Part shown: positions 36,391 to 46,405 of the stretch, piece after piece
Position numbering within the stretch: the first letter of the stretch is position 1
Layout: each line of letters starts with the position of its first letter
DNA from: Paraburkholderia edwinii
GTDB taxonomy: Bacteria; Pseudomonadota; Gammaproteobacteria; Burkholderiales; Burkholderiaceae
DNA: 64,000 nt
Direction of reading: 5' to 3'
Assembly (NCBI RefSeq): GCF_019428685.1
Contig: NZ_CP080095.1
Span: forward strand, 3,100,001 to 3,164,000
Notes under the pieces: generated by a model
Database searches by the model: none
Seen by the model: the letters and a program-made list of their open reading frames with translations, nothing else
Told to the model about the DNA's origin: nothing
Made by a program: the position numbers and the translations under genes

Positions 36391-37278
36391 TCACGGCGTT
36401 TCGTTATCCCTTCCTTTAGCTTTCAACAGGATATGCTTGGCGATGCCGCGCACGATGTTGACTTCTTCGCGCTCGAGCCCCGCGCGCGCAAAGAGCCGGC
36501 GCAGCCGCGACATCAGCTTTTTCGGATTGGCGGGATCGAGGAAGTCGAGTGCGATCAAGGCGTTCTCGAGATGCACGAACATGCGCTCGACTTCATCGCT
36601 CGGCGCGCGCGCGCTCGGAACCGCACCCACACCTGCACCCGCACCGCTAGCGGAGGAAGCTGAAGCGCCGCCTGCCGATGCGACCTCGTCCGATGCTTCC
36701 TGATACGCGATGCGCAGTTCATACGACAGTACCTGCACCGCCTGCGCGAGGTTCAACGAACTGTAGGCGGGATTCGCCGGAATATGCGCGAGTGCACTGC
36801 AGCGTTCGACGTCTTCATTCGACAGCCCCGTGCGCTCGTTGCCGAACACAAGCGCGATATCGCCATGCGCCGCGTGTTCGCGCGCGTGCGCGGCCGCGGC
36901 GCGCGGCGCGAGTTGCGGCGGCCCGTATTCGCGCGAGCGCGCAGTCAGCGCGAGCGACCACTGCGCGCCCGATAACGCATCGGCGAGTGTTGGCACAACG
37001 TGCGCGCTTGCGAGCACGTCGTCCGCGCCGCTCGCCATCGCAATCGCTTCCGGATCGCTCTGCACATTCGCGACGCGCGGCGCCACGAGCACGAGCCGCG
37101 AGAAACCCATCGTTTTGAGCGCGCGTGCCGCGGCGCCGACGTTGCCCGGATGGCTGGGCTCGACGAGCACGAAGCGCGTCGACGTGAAGCCGCCGCGCAC
37201 GGGGCTGGCGGCGTCATCCGCAGCAGAAGGATCGGATGGGGAACGGAACGTGTGCGAATGGGCGTGCGATTGGACCAC
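36391..37278 (-). CDS. trmJ: TrmJ-type tRNA 2'-O-methyltransferase (SpoU/TrmH superfamily)
   Basis: 295 residues. The SPOUT motifs are V-L-V-E-P-S-H-P-G-N-V-G-A-A-A-R-A (motif 1), A-L-V-F-G-N-E-R-T-G-L (motif 2) and I-P-A-N-P-A-Y-S-S-L-N-L-A-Q-A-V-Q (motif 3), matching TrmJ, which methylates the ribose of nucleotide 32 in several tRNAs. A Ser/Ala/Gly low-complexity linker (~205-225) precedes the C-terminal dimerisation helices. The start is probably GTG at 37278; the first ~30 residues look disordered. Confidence 0.88.
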   Translation of the reverse strand: MVQSHAHSHTFRSPSDPSAADDAASPVRGGFTSTRFVLVEPSHPGNVGAAARALKTMGFSRLVLVAPRVANVQSDPEAIAMASGADDVLASAHVVPTLADALSGAQWSLALTARSREYGPPQLAPRAAAAHAREHAAHGDIALVFGNERTGLSNEDVERCSALAHIPANPAYSSLNLAQAVQVLSYELRIAYQEASDEVASAGGASASSASGAGAGVGAVPSARAPSDEVERMFVHLENALIALDFLDPANPKKLMSRLRRLFARAGLEREEVNIVRGIAKHILLKAKGRDNETP

Positions 37279-37622
37279 GATGAAAAACGGAAGACGGAGG
37301 AAGAGCTATGGTAGCGCCAACTCGCGCCCTCTTTCCACGATTGCCTCGCGCGCCCGTTCGCGGCGCCTTGCCCGGCTTCGCGGATGCTGATAAGGGTCCG
37401 CCGCCGTGCACGAGCGCGTGGCGCCGGAAAGCGGGAGACTCGGGTAAAATCACGCTATTCGCGCGCCAAGGTAGCCCGGCGCCTCGCTCTTATCCAATTC
37501 GTCTTTCGTCGACGGAACATTCGCACAACGGCTCTGCCCTGCCTGCGGTGTACGTTGTGCGGCAGTCCGCTGCCGCCGTGCTTTGCTCGCCGGTTTCATC
37601 ATCGGCAAAAGGATCCCGACCC
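37279..37622. promoter_or_regulatory. Divergent intergenic region trmJ / suhB
   Basis: 344 bp, no gene. TAAAAT near 37445 is a possible -10 for suhB with no good -35. Frames open through the region lack a start signal. Confidence 0.4.
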
Positions 37623-38426
37623 ATGCATCCCATGCTTAACATCGCGGTCAAGGCCGCCCGCCGCGCCGGACAGATCATCAATCGCGCCTCGCTCGATCTC
37701 GATCTGATCCAGGTTTCCAAGAAGCAGCACAATGATTTCGTCACGGAAGTCGACAAGGCATCGGAAGCAGCGATCATCGATACGCTAACCACCGCCTACC
37801 CCGATCACTCCATCCTCGCCGAAGAATCGGGCCAATCGGAAAACGAATCCGAGTATCAGTGGATCATCGATCCGCTCGACGGCACGACGAATTTCATCCA
37901 CGGTTTCCAGTACTACTGCGTGTCGATTGCGCTCGCGCACAAAGGCATCGTCACGCAGGCGGTGGTCTACGATCCGACGCGTAACGACCTCTTTACCGCC
38001 TCGCGCGGCCGCGGCGCCTATCTGAACGACCGGCGCATCCGCGTCGGGCGGCGCGACCGGCTGGCCGACGGACTGATCGGCACCGGCTTTCCGTTTCGCG
38101 ACAAGAACGGCCTTGGCGCCTACACGACGCTGTTCGGCGAAATGACCGAAGCCTGCGCGGGCCTGCGCCGTCCGGGCGCCGCGGCGCTCGACCTCGCGAA
38201 CGTCGCCGCGGGCCGCATGGACGGCTTCTTCGAACAGGGCATCAACGCGTGGGACATGGCCGCGGGCAGCCTGCTCGTGACTGAAGCGGGCGGTCTGGTG
38301 GGCAACTACACCGGCGATTCCGATTTTCTGCACGTGAACGAAATCGTGGCGGCGAACCCGAAGATCTACGCGCAGATGGTTCCGATCCTGTCGCGTTACA
38401 GCCGCACGAAACAGCAGGCGGCCTAA
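37623..38426 (+). CDS. suhB: Inositol-1-monophosphatase
   Basis: 267 residues. Li+-sensitive metallophosphatase motifs: [13 protein letters not shown] and W-D-M-A-A-G-S-L-L, giving the three-metal site. In enterobacteria SuhB also joins the rRNA antitermination complex. I choose the ATG at 37623 (M-H-P-M-L-N-I-A); AAAGGA about 12 bases upstream is an acceptable ribosome-binding site. An intrinsic terminator follows. Confidence 0.95.
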   Translation: MHPMLNIAVKAARRAGQIINRASLDLDLIQVSKKQHNDFVTEVDKASEAAIIDTLTTAYPDHSILAEESGQSENESEYQWIIDPLDGTTNFIHGFQYYCVSIALAHKGIVTQAVVYDPTRNDLFTASRGRGAYLNDRRIRVGRRDRLADGLIGTGFPFRDKNGLGAYTTLFGEMTEACAGLRRPGAAALDLANVAAGRMDGFFEQGINAWDMAAGSLLVTEAGGLVGNYTGDSDFLHVNEIVAANPKIYAQMVPILSRYSRTKQQAA

Positions 38427-38442
38427 CGCGTTTGAACACGCG

Positions 38443-38470
38443 AGGCGGCTTCGGCCGCCTTGCTGTTTTT
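38443..38470 (+). terminator. Intrinsic terminator of suhB
   Basis: AGGCGGC (38443-38449), TTCG tetraloop, GCCGCCT (38454-38460), then TGCTGTTTTT. Confidence 0.88.
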
Positions 38471-38629
38471 GCGGAGAGGTTGCTGCATCGACGTTTTCTG
38501 CATCGTGTCTGCTGCATTGACGTTTATGCGTTGACGCTTATGCGTTGACCTTTCCGCACTGAAATTTTCGCGCGGCCATTTTGCACCGCACTTGCGCCCT
38601 TTCCATCCGAGCCGACCTTCAATCGCTCC

Positions 38630-39928
38630 ATGAAAAAAGGCTTCTACACGATCATCGCGGCGCAATTCGTCTCGTCGCTGGCAGACAACGCCATTCTGAT
38701 CGCAGCGATCGAGCGGCTCACGATCATCCGTTCGCCGTCGTGGGTCACGCCGATGCTGCAGATCCTCTTCACGGTATCGTACGTGCTGCTCGCGCCGTTC
38801 GTCGGCGCATTCGCGGACGCGCTGCAAAAGCGCTACGTGATGTTCATTGCTAATGCATTGAAAGCGGCCGGCTGCCTGCTGATGATCTTCAGCGTCCACC
38901 CGATGATCGCGTATGCGGTCGTCGGTCTCGGCGCCGCCGCGTATTCGCCGGCGAAATACGGCATTCTCACTGAACTGCTGCCGGCCGAAAGGCTGGTCGT
39001 CGCGAATGCGTGGCTCGAATCAGCAACCGTGCTATCGACGATCGTCGGCACGGTGCTGGGCGGCGCACTGATCAGCAGCTATGCCTCGCGCTTCGTTTCC
39101 CACGCGCATCTGCCGCTCATCACGTCCGCCGCGGACCTCGCAATGCTCGTCGTCATGCTGACCTACGCGTGCGCGGCGGCGCTCAACATCGGCATTCCCG
39201 ATACAGGCGCGCGCTACGAAAACCGGCTGCAAGAGCCGGGCAAACTGGTCGGCGAATTCGTCCGTTGCTTTAACGTGCTGTGGATGGACCGGCTCGCGCA
39301 GATCGCGCTGTGGGTCACGACGCTGATGTGGGGCAGCGCGGTCACGCTGCAGTTGCTCGTGCTGAAATGGGCCGATGTGAATCTGGGCCTGTCGCTGTCG
39401 AAAGCCGCGGTGATCCAGGGCGTCGCCGGCATCGGCATCGCGCTCGGCGCTGTAGCCGCGGCCGCGTGGATTCCGCTGCGCGGGTCGCTGCGCGTGCTGC
39501 CGGTGGGCATTATCGCGGGCATCGTCGCGATCGCGATGGCGTTCTACAGCAAAGGACTTTTTCCGCCCGGCGTGGGCTTGCGCGTCGGCCCGATCTTCGC
39601 GCCGGTTTACATCATCCTTGCCTATCCGTTGATGATTCTGCTCGGCGCGCTGTCGGGCTTCTTTATCGTGCCGATGAATGCCGTGCTCCAGCATCGCGGC
39701 GCGACGCTGCTTTCCGCGGGGCACTCGATCGCCGTGCAGAACTTCAACCAGAGTCTGGCCGTGCTGCTGATGCTCGGCGCTTACGCGCTGCTGTTGACGG
39801 CGAAGATGCCGGTGCCGTGGATCATCGCGACATTGGGCACGTTCATTACGGTGCTGATGTGGATCGCGAAGCGGCATAGCGCGGCCAGCGCGAAAAAGGT
39901 CGATCTCGGCGCGATGATTCGCGAGTGA
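38630..39928 (+). CDS. lplT: Lysophospholipid transporter, MFS family
   Basis: 432 residues with about twelve membrane segments. The N-terminus M-K-K-G-F-Y-T-I-I-A-A-Q-F-V-S-S-L-A-D-N-A and the loop G-A-F-A-D-A-L-Q-K-R match LplT, which flips lysophospholipids inward for re-acylation. In E. coli lplT is next to the acyltransferase gene aas; here it stands alone. A short run of degenerate GGGAACGACGC-type repeats follows the stop (39935-39990). Confidence 0.92.
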   Translation: MKKGFYTIIAAQFVSSLADNAILIAAIERLTIIRSPSWVTPMLQILFTVSYVLLAPFVGAFADALQKRYVMFIANALKAAGCLLMIFSVHPMIAYAVVGLGAAAYSPAKYGILTELLPAERLVVANAWLESATVLSTIVGTVLGGALISSYASRFVSHAHLPLITSAADLAMLVVMLTYACAAALNIGIPDTGARYENRLQEPGKLVGEFVRCFNVLWMDRLAQIALWVTTLMWGSAVTLQLLVLKWADVNLGLSLSKAAVIQGVAGIGIALGAVAAAAWIPLRGSLRVLPVGIIAGIVAIAMAFYSKGLFPPGVGLRVGPIFAPVYIILAYPLMILLGALSGFFIVPMNAVLQHRGATLLSAGHSIAVQNFNQSLAVLLMLGAYALLLTAKMPVPWIIATLGTFITVLMWIAKRHSAASAKKVDLGAMIRE

Positions 39929-40083
39929 CACAGGGAACGACGCGGGAACGACGCGGAAACACGCGGGACAATGCGGAAAGACGCGGCGCTCGCACAGGAA
40001 CCTGGCCATCCGGCCAGGGTTCACACCAGCTGCCGAAGGGTTAAACTCACGCCCTGAACCGCAACGCATTCAAGACACCGAGG

Positions 40084-42870
40084 ATGGGCATACAAATCGC
40101 AGCTGCTGACGAAGCACCCCGAACCTCTGGGGCATCCGGAGCCGTTTCAGGCACCGCGGCCCCCGCGCCCGATGCCACGCATACGCCAATGATGCAGCAA
40201 TACCTTCGCATCAAAGCCGAGCACCCGGGCACGCTCGTGTTCTACCGCATGGGCGACTTCTACGAGCTCTTCTTCGACGACGCCGAGCGAGCCGCGCGGC
40301 TGCTCGATCTCACGCTCACGCAGCGTGGCGCTTCCGCGGGCGCGCCGATCAAGATGGCGGGCGTGCCGCATCACGCGGTCGAACAATATCTTGCGAAGCT
40401 CGTCAAGCTCGGCGAATCAGTCGCGATCTGCGAGCAGATCGGCGACCCGGCCACCTCGAAGGGCCCTGTCGAGCGTAAGGTCGTACGCGTCGTCACGCCC
40501 GGCACGCTGACCGACGCGGCGCTGCTGTCGGACAAAAACGATGTGTACCTGATGGCGACGTGCGTCGCGCACAACCGCCGCGGCGTCGTGACGTCGGTCG
40601 GCCTCGCATGGCTCAATCTTGCGAGCGGCGCGCTGCGTCTCGCCGAAATTCCGCCCGATGGCGTCGCGGCCGCGCTCGAACGCATCCGCCCGGCCGAAAT
40701 TCTTGTCGCCGATGTGCCGACGTCCGACGCCAACGCATGGGCGCCGCCCGCGAACGGGAGCGGCAGCGGCGCGCTCACGCGCGTACCGGGCTGGCATTTC
40801 GATATCGCATCGGGCAGGCAGCGCCTGTGCGATCAGCTCGATGTCGCGAGCCTCGACGGCTTCGGCGCGCAAACGCTGACCTGCGCGTGCGGCGCGGCGG
40901 GCGCTCTGCTGCTTTATGCGGCGGCCACGCAAGGCCAGCAGCTGCGGCATGTGCGCAGCCTCAAGGTCGAACTCGAATCCGAGTACATCGGCCTCGATCC
41001 CGCGACGCGGCGCAACCTCGAACTGACCGAAACGCTGCGCGGCACCGAGTCGCCCACACTCTGCTCGCTGCTCGACACCTGCTGCACGACGATGGGCAGC
41101 CGCCTGCTGCGGCACTGGATCCATCATCCGCCGCGCGACGCATCGTATGCGCAGGCGCGTCAGCAGGCGATCGGCGCGTTGCTCGATGCGTCCGCGCAAC
41201 TGAATCCCGCGACGAGCATCGATACGCTGCGCGGCGCGCTACGGCAGATCTCCGATATCGAGCGCATTACCGGGCGGCTTGCGTTGCTGTCCGCGCGGCC
41301 ACGCGATCTGTCGAGCCTGCGCGACACCTTTATCGCGCTGCCCGAGCTGCGCACCCAGCTTGCCGCGATCGCCGCGAATGCCGATTCGCTCGCGCGCCTC
41401 GATGCATCGCTCGAACCGCCGGCTACCTGCGTCGAACTGCTGTCGCGCGCGGTTGCGCCGGAGCCCGCGGCCATGATCCGCGACGGCGGCGTAATCGCAC
41501 GCGGCTACGACGCGGAACTCGACGAACTGCGCGATATTTCGGAGAACTGCGGTCAGTTCCTGATCGACCTCGAAACGCGCGAGCGCGCGCGCACCGGCAT
41601 CGGCAATCTGCGCGTCGAATACAACAAGGTGCACGGCTTCTATATCGAAGTGACGCGCGGCCAGACCGACAAGGTGCCCGACGACTATCGCCGCCGCCAG
41701 ACGCTGAAAAACGCCGAGCGCTACATCACGCCTGAACTCAAAACATTCGAGGACAAGGCGCTGTCCGCGCAGGAACGCGCGCTGGCACGCGAGAAATCGC
41801 TGTACGACGCGCTGCTGCAGGCGCTGCTGCCGTTTATCGCGGATTGCCAGCGCGTCGCCGGCGCACTCGCCGAACTCGATTTGCTCGTCGCATTCGCGGA
41901 GCGCGCTCGCGAGCTCGATTGGGTCGCGCCGTCGTTCACGCCGGCGGGCGGCATCGAGATCGAACAGGGGCGGCACCCGGTCGTCGAAGCGCAGGTCGAA
42001 CAATTTATCGCCAACGATTGCCTGTTGAGCCCCGAGCGCAAGCTGCTCCTGATCACCGGTCCGAACATGGGCGGTAAATCGACGTTCATGCGGCAGACCG
42101 CGTTGATCGCGCTGATGGCCTATGTGGGCAGCTACGTGCCGGCGCGGCGCGCGTCGTTCGGCCCGATCGACCGTATCTTCACGCGTATCGGCGCGGCCGA
42201 CGATCTCGCCGGCGGCCGCTCGACGTTTATGGTCGAGATGACCGAAGCCGCCGCGATTCTTAACGACGCGACGCCGCAAAGCCTCGTGCTGATGGATGAA
42301 ATCGGCCGCGGCACGTCGACCTTCGACGGCCTCGCACTGGCATGGGCAATCGCGCGGCACCTGCTGGCGCATAACGGCTGCCATACGCTTTTCGCGACGC
42401 ACTACTTCGAGCTCACACAGCTGCCGGCGGAATTCCCGCAGGCGGCCAATGTGCATCTGTCGGCGGTCGAGCATGGCCACGGCATCGTGTTTTTGCATGC
42501 GGTCAACGAGGGGCCGGCTAACCAGAGCTACGGGTTGCAGGTCGCGCAGCTCGCGGGCGTTCCGTCCGCGGTAATTCGCGCGGCACGCAAGCATCTTGCG
42601 CATCTCGAACAGCAGTCGGCCGCGCAGCCCGCGCCGCAACTCGACCTGTTCGCGGCGCCGCCAATGGCCCACGATGCGGACGACGGCGGTTACGACCAGC
42701 ATCGCGACGACGACCGTGACGATGCCGCGCCCGCCACGGCCGATCCGCTTGCCGATGCGCTCGTCGAACGCTTGCGCGCGATCGATCCGAACGAGCTGCG
42801 TCCGCGTGACGCGCTCGATCTGCTTTACGAGCTACATGAGCTGGCCGCAGCGCCGGACACGCAGCGCTGA
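40084..42870 (+). CDS. mutS: DNA mismatch repair protein MutS
   Basis: 928 residues, longer than the ~855 of E. coli. N-terminal mismatch-binding domain with [11 protein letters not shown] (the Phe-x-Glu motif at Y-R-M-G-D-F-Y-E), core/clamp, then the ABC ATPase domain with Walker [11 protein letters not shown] and Walker [13 protein letters not shown]. The extra length is a ~35-residue N-terminal leader ([10 protein letters not shown]) and an acidic D/H/A-rich linker before the C-terminal tetramerisation helix. The ATG at 40084 has GAGG unusually close; a later Met (M-M-Q-Q-Y-L) is also possible. Confidence 0.96.
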   Translation: MGIQIAAADEAPRTSGASGAVSGTAAPAPDATHTPMMQQYLRIKAEHPGTLVFYRMGDFYELFFDDAERAARLLDLTLTQRGASAGAPIKMAGVPHHAVEQYLAKLVKLGESVAICEQIGDPATSKGPVERKVVRVVTPGTLTDAALLSDKNDVYLMATCVAHNRRGVVTSVGLAWLNLASGALRLAEIPPDGVAAALERIRPAEILVADVPTSDANAWAPPANGSGSGALTRVPGWHFDIASGRQRLCDQLDVASLDGFGAQTLTCACGAAGALLLYAAATQGQQLRHVRSLKVELESEYIGLDPATRRNLELTETLRGTESPTLCSLLDTCCTTMGSRLLRHWIHHPPRDASYAQARQQAIGALLDASAQLNPATSIDTLRGALRQISDIERITGRLALLSARPRDLSSLRDTFIALPELRTQLAAIAANADSLARLDASLEPPATCVELLSRAVAPEPAAMIRDGGVIARGYDAELDELRDISENCGQFLIDLETRERARTGIGNLRVEYNKVHGFYIEVTRGQTDKVPDDYRRRQTLKNAERYITPELKTFEDKALSAQERALAREKSLYDALLQALLPFIADCQRVAGALAELDLLVAFAERARELDWVAPSFTPAGGIEIEQGRHPVVEAQVEQFIANDCLLSPERKLLLITGPNMGGKSTFMRQTALIALMAYVGSYVPARRASFGPIDRIFTRIGAADDLAGGRSTFMVEMTEAAAILNDATPQSLVLMDEIGRGTSTFDGLALAWAIARHLLAHNGCHTLFATHYFELTQLPAEFPQAANVHLSAVEHGHGIVFLHAVNEGPANQSYGLQVAQLAGVPSAVIRAARKHLAHLEQQSAAQPAPQLDLFAAPPMAHDADDGGYDQHRDDDRDDAAPATADPLADALVERLRAIDPNELRPRDALDLLYELHELAAAPDTQR

Positions 42871-42901
42871 TCGCGCGACGGTCCCGGATCCGACCCGGAC
42901 G

Positions 42902-44338
42902 ATGCCGTCCGTGCATACAGCACGGGCCGCGCGGTCGATGCGGGCCGCGTGGCCGGCATGGAGCGCAGCCGCAGCCCTCCTCGCCTGCGCAAGCGGGCTG
43001 CCCCTTAACGCCCACGCTGCTGACACACACTATGCGTTCGCGGTTCTCGGCAGCACGCTGCAAAGCAACGCCGACGAAGCCCCCACGCAACGACTGATCG
43101 ACGCGATCGGTCGCGATCCGCAAATCGCCTTTATCGTCTACGACGGCAATCTGAAAAGCGCCGACGAACCGTGCCGCGACTCGCTGTTCGAAGCGCGCGA
43201 GGCCTTGCTGCAAGCGTCGAAACCGGCGCTCGTCTTTATTCCCGGCCAACACGACTGGGCCGACTGCGGCACAGCGGCGGCCGGCGGCTTCGATCCGGTC
43301 GAACGTCTCGACCAGTTACGGCAGACGCTCTTTACCGACGCATCGTCGATGGGTCAGAACCCGCTGCCGCTCGCGCGCGAAAGCGAGGTCTCGCGCTTTC
43401 GCACGTATCGCGAAAACGTGCGCTGGCAGCTAGGCGATACGGTCTTTGTCGGTTTGAACGTGCCGAGCCCGAACAATCACTATCTGACCGCGGGCGGCCG
43501 TAACGGCGAGTTCGAAGACCGCGTGATCGCCAATTCGTTCTGGCTCGATCATGCAGCCGAATACGCAAAACGGCGTGATGCGAAGGCGGTGGTCGTGTTC
43601 GTGCAAGGCGATTTCGATCCCGAGCGCTACGAGCGGCGTGAGCGTTTTGCGTGGCTGCGTTTCGAACACAAGCCGCGCGACGGATATATGGAGTTCAAGC
43701 GCAGCCTCGTGAAGCTTGCGGAATCGTTTCACGGGCCCGTGCTCGTGATTCATCAGGACGACGAGAAATTGCGCGGCGGTTTTACGATCGACCAGCCATT
43801 GCGCAACGACAAGGGCGCACTCGTGACAAACCTCACGCGTATCGCGATCGCGCCGCGCAACCGGCTCACGCAGTGGATTCAGGTCGAAGCGGATTTCGCG
43901 CGCCGCGTGCCGTTTCGCGTTAGCGTGCGTGACGTGCCGAAAGACATGCCGCTGTTGCCCACGCCGTCGCTGCCGGCGCGCAACGACTACAACCCGCTGC
44001 CCGAACCGATGCCCGCAGTGCCCGAGTTTTCGCCGGCTTCGGAGTTGCCGCCGATTCTGCCGGAGCCGCAGCCGCAACCACAGCTGCAGCCACAATCGCA
44101 GCCGCAGTCACAACAGCTCGCACCTTCGCTTTCACAAACGCCCGGAATGAACGGCATGAACAGCGGGCCTCAACTGATTGGGCCCAATCCTTCTCCGTCG
44201 CAAGGCGCCATCCTGAATGGCGCCCAAAACAAAGGGGACGAAGCGGTCGATGATGTCGGGCGTGCGCCCGGCTCGTCCACTTCGTCCCCTTCGCCGGGAA
44301 CGACTGCGCCAGCAGGTTCAGTGCAAAGTCGGCCCTGA
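42902..44338 (+). CDS. Exported protein resembling a degenerate metallophosphoesterase
   Basis: 478 residues. Signal peptide (basic start, hydrophobic ~17-36, A-H-A near 39), then a domain laid out like a calcineurin-type phosphoesterase but with altered metal motifs: the usual D of the first motif is replaced (V-L-G-S-T, 48-52), the second reads Y-D-G-N, and the G-N-H-D motif reads G-Q-H-D-W (115-119). Late His (V-I-H-Q-D-D) is present. The last ~130 residues are Pro/Gln-rich (P-Q-P-Q-P-Q-L-Q repeats) and then Asn/Gly/Ser-rich. The 3' end overlaps slyD by 21 bp, convergent. An alternative start is ATG 42938. Function unknown. Confidence 0.78.
   Translation: MPSVHTARAARSMRAAWPAWSAAAALLACASGLPLNAHAADTHYAFAVLGSTLQSNADEAPTQRLIDAIGRDPQIAFIVYDGNLKSADEPCRDSLFEAREALLQASKPALVFIPGQHDWADCGTAAAGGFDPVERLDQLRQTLFTDASSMGQNPLPLARESEVSRFRTYRENVRWQLGDTVFVGLNVPSPNNHYLTAGGRNGEFEDRVIANSFWLDHAAEYAKRRDAKAVVVFVQGDFDPERYERRERFAWLRFEHKPRDGYMEFKRSLVKLAESFHGPVLVIHQDDEKLRGGFTIDQPLRNDKGALVTNLTRIAIAPRNRLTQWIQVEADFARRVPFRVSVRDVPKDMPLLPTPSLPARNDYNPLPEPMPAVPEFSPASELPPILPEPQPQPQLQPQSQPQSQQLAPSLSQTPGMNGMNSGPQLIGPNPSPSQGAILNGAQNKGDEAVDDVGRAPGSSTSSPSPGTTAPAGSVQSRP
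44176..44224. other. Two perfect inverted repeats inside the 3' coding region
   Basis: GATTGGGCCCAATC (44176-44189) is a perfect 14-bp palindrome. GGCGCCAT (44204-44211) and ATGGCGCC (44217-44224) form a perfect 8-bp stem with a 5-nt loop. Confidence 0.85.
44231..44290 (-). terminator. Probable slyD terminator embedded in the convergent coding sequence
   Basis: Arms AAGGGGACGAAG (44231-44242) and CTTCGTCCCCTT (44279-44290) are perfectly complementary; the loop contains a second stem CGGGCG/CGCCCG (44256-44269). On the minus strand the stem is followed by TGTTTTGG. It begins 27 nt after the slyD stop codon. Confidence 0.65.
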
Positions 44339-44860
44339 CTTCGGTTCGAGATCGTCGTCGTCCTCATCGTCGTAGACTTCGAGGCCATCGGCGCCATGCG
44401 CATGTTCGTGCTGGATTTCGTCTTCGGTTGCTTCGCGCACTTCCTTGACCGTCAGCGCAAAACGCAGCGCCATGCCCGCAAGCGGATGGTTGCCGTCGAG
44501 CACGACTTTGTCTTCCGCAACATCGGTAACCGTGTAGATCATCGTATCGAGATCTTCATCGCCTTCTTCGGGTGTCCCTTCGAATTGCATGCCGACTTCG
44601 AGCGGCTCGGGAAAGCGTTCGCGCGGCTCGATCTTCACGAGCTCAGGATCGTATTCGCCGAATGCGTCCTGCGGTTCGAGCTGAATCTGCGTCTGGAAGC
44701 CGGGCTCGCGGCCGTCCAACTCTTCCTCGATCTTGGGGAACGTGCCATCATAGCCGCCGTGCAGATAGACCATCGGCTCGTCGCTCTCCTCGATCAGATT
44801 GCCTTGCGCATCCGATAGCTTGTAGGCGACCGATACGACGGTGTTCTTTGCGATCTTCAT
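44318..44860 (-). CDS. slyD: FKBP-type peptidyl-prolyl cis-trans isomerase (SlyD-like)
   Basis: 180 residues. FKBP/SlyD domain with the insert-in-flap arrangement: M-V-Y-L-H-G-G-Y, P-E-D-A-F-G-E-Y-D-P-type block (E-P-Q-D-A-F-G-E-Y-D-P), and G-N-H-P-L-A-G-M-A-L-R-F. Combined isomerase and chaperone function is known for the family. The tail is acidic with only a few His (Q-H-E-H-A-H-G), lacking the Cys/His-rich metal tail of E. coli SlyD. GGAGAGACG upstream supports the ATG at 44860. Divergent from the RoxA-type gene. Confidence 0.92.
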   Translation of the reverse strand: MKIAKNTVVSVAYKLSDAQGNLIEESDEPMVYLHGGYDGTFPKIEEELDGREPGFQTQIQLEPQDAFGEYDPELVKIEPRERFPEPLEVGMQFEGTPEEGDEDLDTMIYTVTDVAEDKVVLDGNHPLAGMALRFALTVKEVREATEDEIQHEHAHGADGLEVYDDEDDDDLEPKSGPTLH

Positions 44861-44893
44861 TCGTCTCTCCAAGATTACCGCTCCTATTATACG

Positions 44894-46174
44894 ATGCCCA
44901 AGCGGCCCAATGCCCAACCGGCGAGCCCAGGTTCAGCCCGGATTCACCCGCATCAAACGTTCCAAGCAGAGGCGTCCGATGGCTTCGCGGCACCCGCGCC
45001 CGATGTGCCGACAGCGCTATTGGGCAACCTCAGCCCTGCGCAGTTCATGCGCCGCTACTGGCAGAAAAAACCCCTGTTGATCCGTGGCGCGATACCGGGT
45101 CTCGCAGCACCGCTCACGCGCGACGAACTGTTCGCACTCGCCGATCGCGATGAAGTGGAAAGCCGACTCATCACGCATGCACGCAACAAGTGGGCACTCG
45201 AGCATGGCCCATTCGCGCGCGACGAACTGCCGTCGTTGAAGCAACGCGCGTGGACGCTGCTCGTGCAAGGTGTCGACCTGCATGACGAACGCGCACGCAT
45301 GCTGCTCGAGCGCTTTCGCTTTGTTCCCGATGCACGACTCGACGACCTGATGATTTCATTTGCGACCGACGGCGGTGGTGTCGGCCCGCACTTCGACTCC
45401 TACGATGTGTTTCTGTTGCAGGTGCACGGCAAGCGCAGATGGCGCATCGGCGCGCAGCGCGATCTCACGCTCGAACCCGGCTTGCCGTTGAAAGTTCTAC
45501 AACACTTTGAACCGGACGCCGAATGGCTGCTCGAGCCAGGCGACATGCTTTACCTGCCCCCGCATATCGCACACGACGGTATCGCGGAGGGCGAATGCAT
45601 GACCTGTTCAATCGGCTTTCGCGCGCCGAGCGCAACCGAATTGACCTCGCAATTCCTTTATCACCTCGCAGAGAAGCTCGCTGAAAGGGTCGATAACGCG
45701 CAGGGCGCAAACGTTTCAGACCAACGCTATTGCGACCCGCAGCAGCCGGCCGTGACCCGTCCCGCGCAATTGCCGGCCGCGCTCGTGCAAAAGGTGGGCG
45801 CGATCCTTGCTAAAGTCCGATGGGACGACGGGGACGTCGCGTCGTTTCTTGGCGCGTATCTCAGTGAGCCGAAGCCGAGCGTCGTATTCGATCCGCCGCG
45901 GCGAGCGCTTGACGAGGTGCGTTTCATCAGGCAGGCGTCAAAAGCCGGTATTCGTCTGGATCGTAAAAGTCTGCTGCTATACGACGAGCGTGCGTACTAC
46001 CTGAATGGCGAGGAAAACCCGCTTGCGGGCGCCAAAACATGGGTGCTGGAACTCGCCGATAGACGCCGTCTGAGTGGGAAACGCTTTGTAACACTCTCGC
46101 GGCATCCGTCGATGACAGCGAGACTTCACGAATGGTATTGTGCGGGCTGGATACAGGTAGGCGAACTGGGATAA
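44894..46174 (+). CDS. roxA: Cupin/JmjC ribosomal protein L16 3-hydroxylase-like (RoxA/YcfD)
   Basis: 426 residues. A 2-oxoglutarate/Fe(II) dioxygenase core with H-F-D (His166, Asp168) and distal His227 in L-P-P-H-I-A-H-D-G, the spacing seen in YcfD, which hydroxylates an arginine of L16. The C-terminal winged-helix-like part (~300-426) matches the dimerising RoxA layout. The start is uncertain: the ATG at 44894 directly follows TATTATA, which could be a -10 box; a GTG at 45004 is an alternative. Confidence 0.88.
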   Translation: MPKRPNAQPASPGSARIHPHQTFQAEASDGFAAPAPDVPTALLGNLSPAQFMRRYWQKKPLLIRGAIPGLAAPLTRDELFALADRDEVESRLITHARNKWALEHGPFARDELPSLKQRAWTLLVQGVDLHDERARMLLERFRFVPDARLDDLMISFATDGGGVGPHFDSYDVFLLQVHGKRRWRIGAQRDLTLEPGLPLKVLQHFEPDAEWLLEPGDMLYLPPHIAHDGIAEGECMTCSIGFRAPSATELTSQFLYHLAEKLAERVDNAQGANVSDQRYCDPQQPAVTRPAQLPAALVQKVGAILAKVRWDDGDVASFLGAYLSEPKPSVVFDPPRRALDEVRFIRQASKAGIRLDRKSLLLYDERAYYLNGEENPLAGAKTWVLELADRRRLSGKRFVTLSRHPSMTARLHEWYCAGWIQVGELG

Positions 46175-46268
46175 GATTTCGCCGCTTGATATACCGTTAT
46201 CGTGGGATTTTGTCTGGGAACTACAACGTATTGGCCCCGGATTTGTCGACGGTAGATACGAAAGTGCA

Positions 46269-46274
46269 TATAAT
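46269..46274 (+). promoter_or_regulatory. Candidate -10 box (TATAAT)
   Basis: Perfect TATAAT about 130 bp upstream of the small lipoprotein gene. The best -35 (TTGTCG, 46243-46248) is 20 bp away, longer than optimal. Confidence 0.45.
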
Positions 46275-46405
46275 TTCCGCCCAAGCCGTACGGGAAAGAT
46301 TCACGCTCATGAAGTGCGTCTCCACCAGCGGCCCGGGTCGGTGTTAGAGCACATTACCGGTAAATTTGCGCTGTTGCTTACCTTTAACCATAAAAGGACG
46401 TGATC

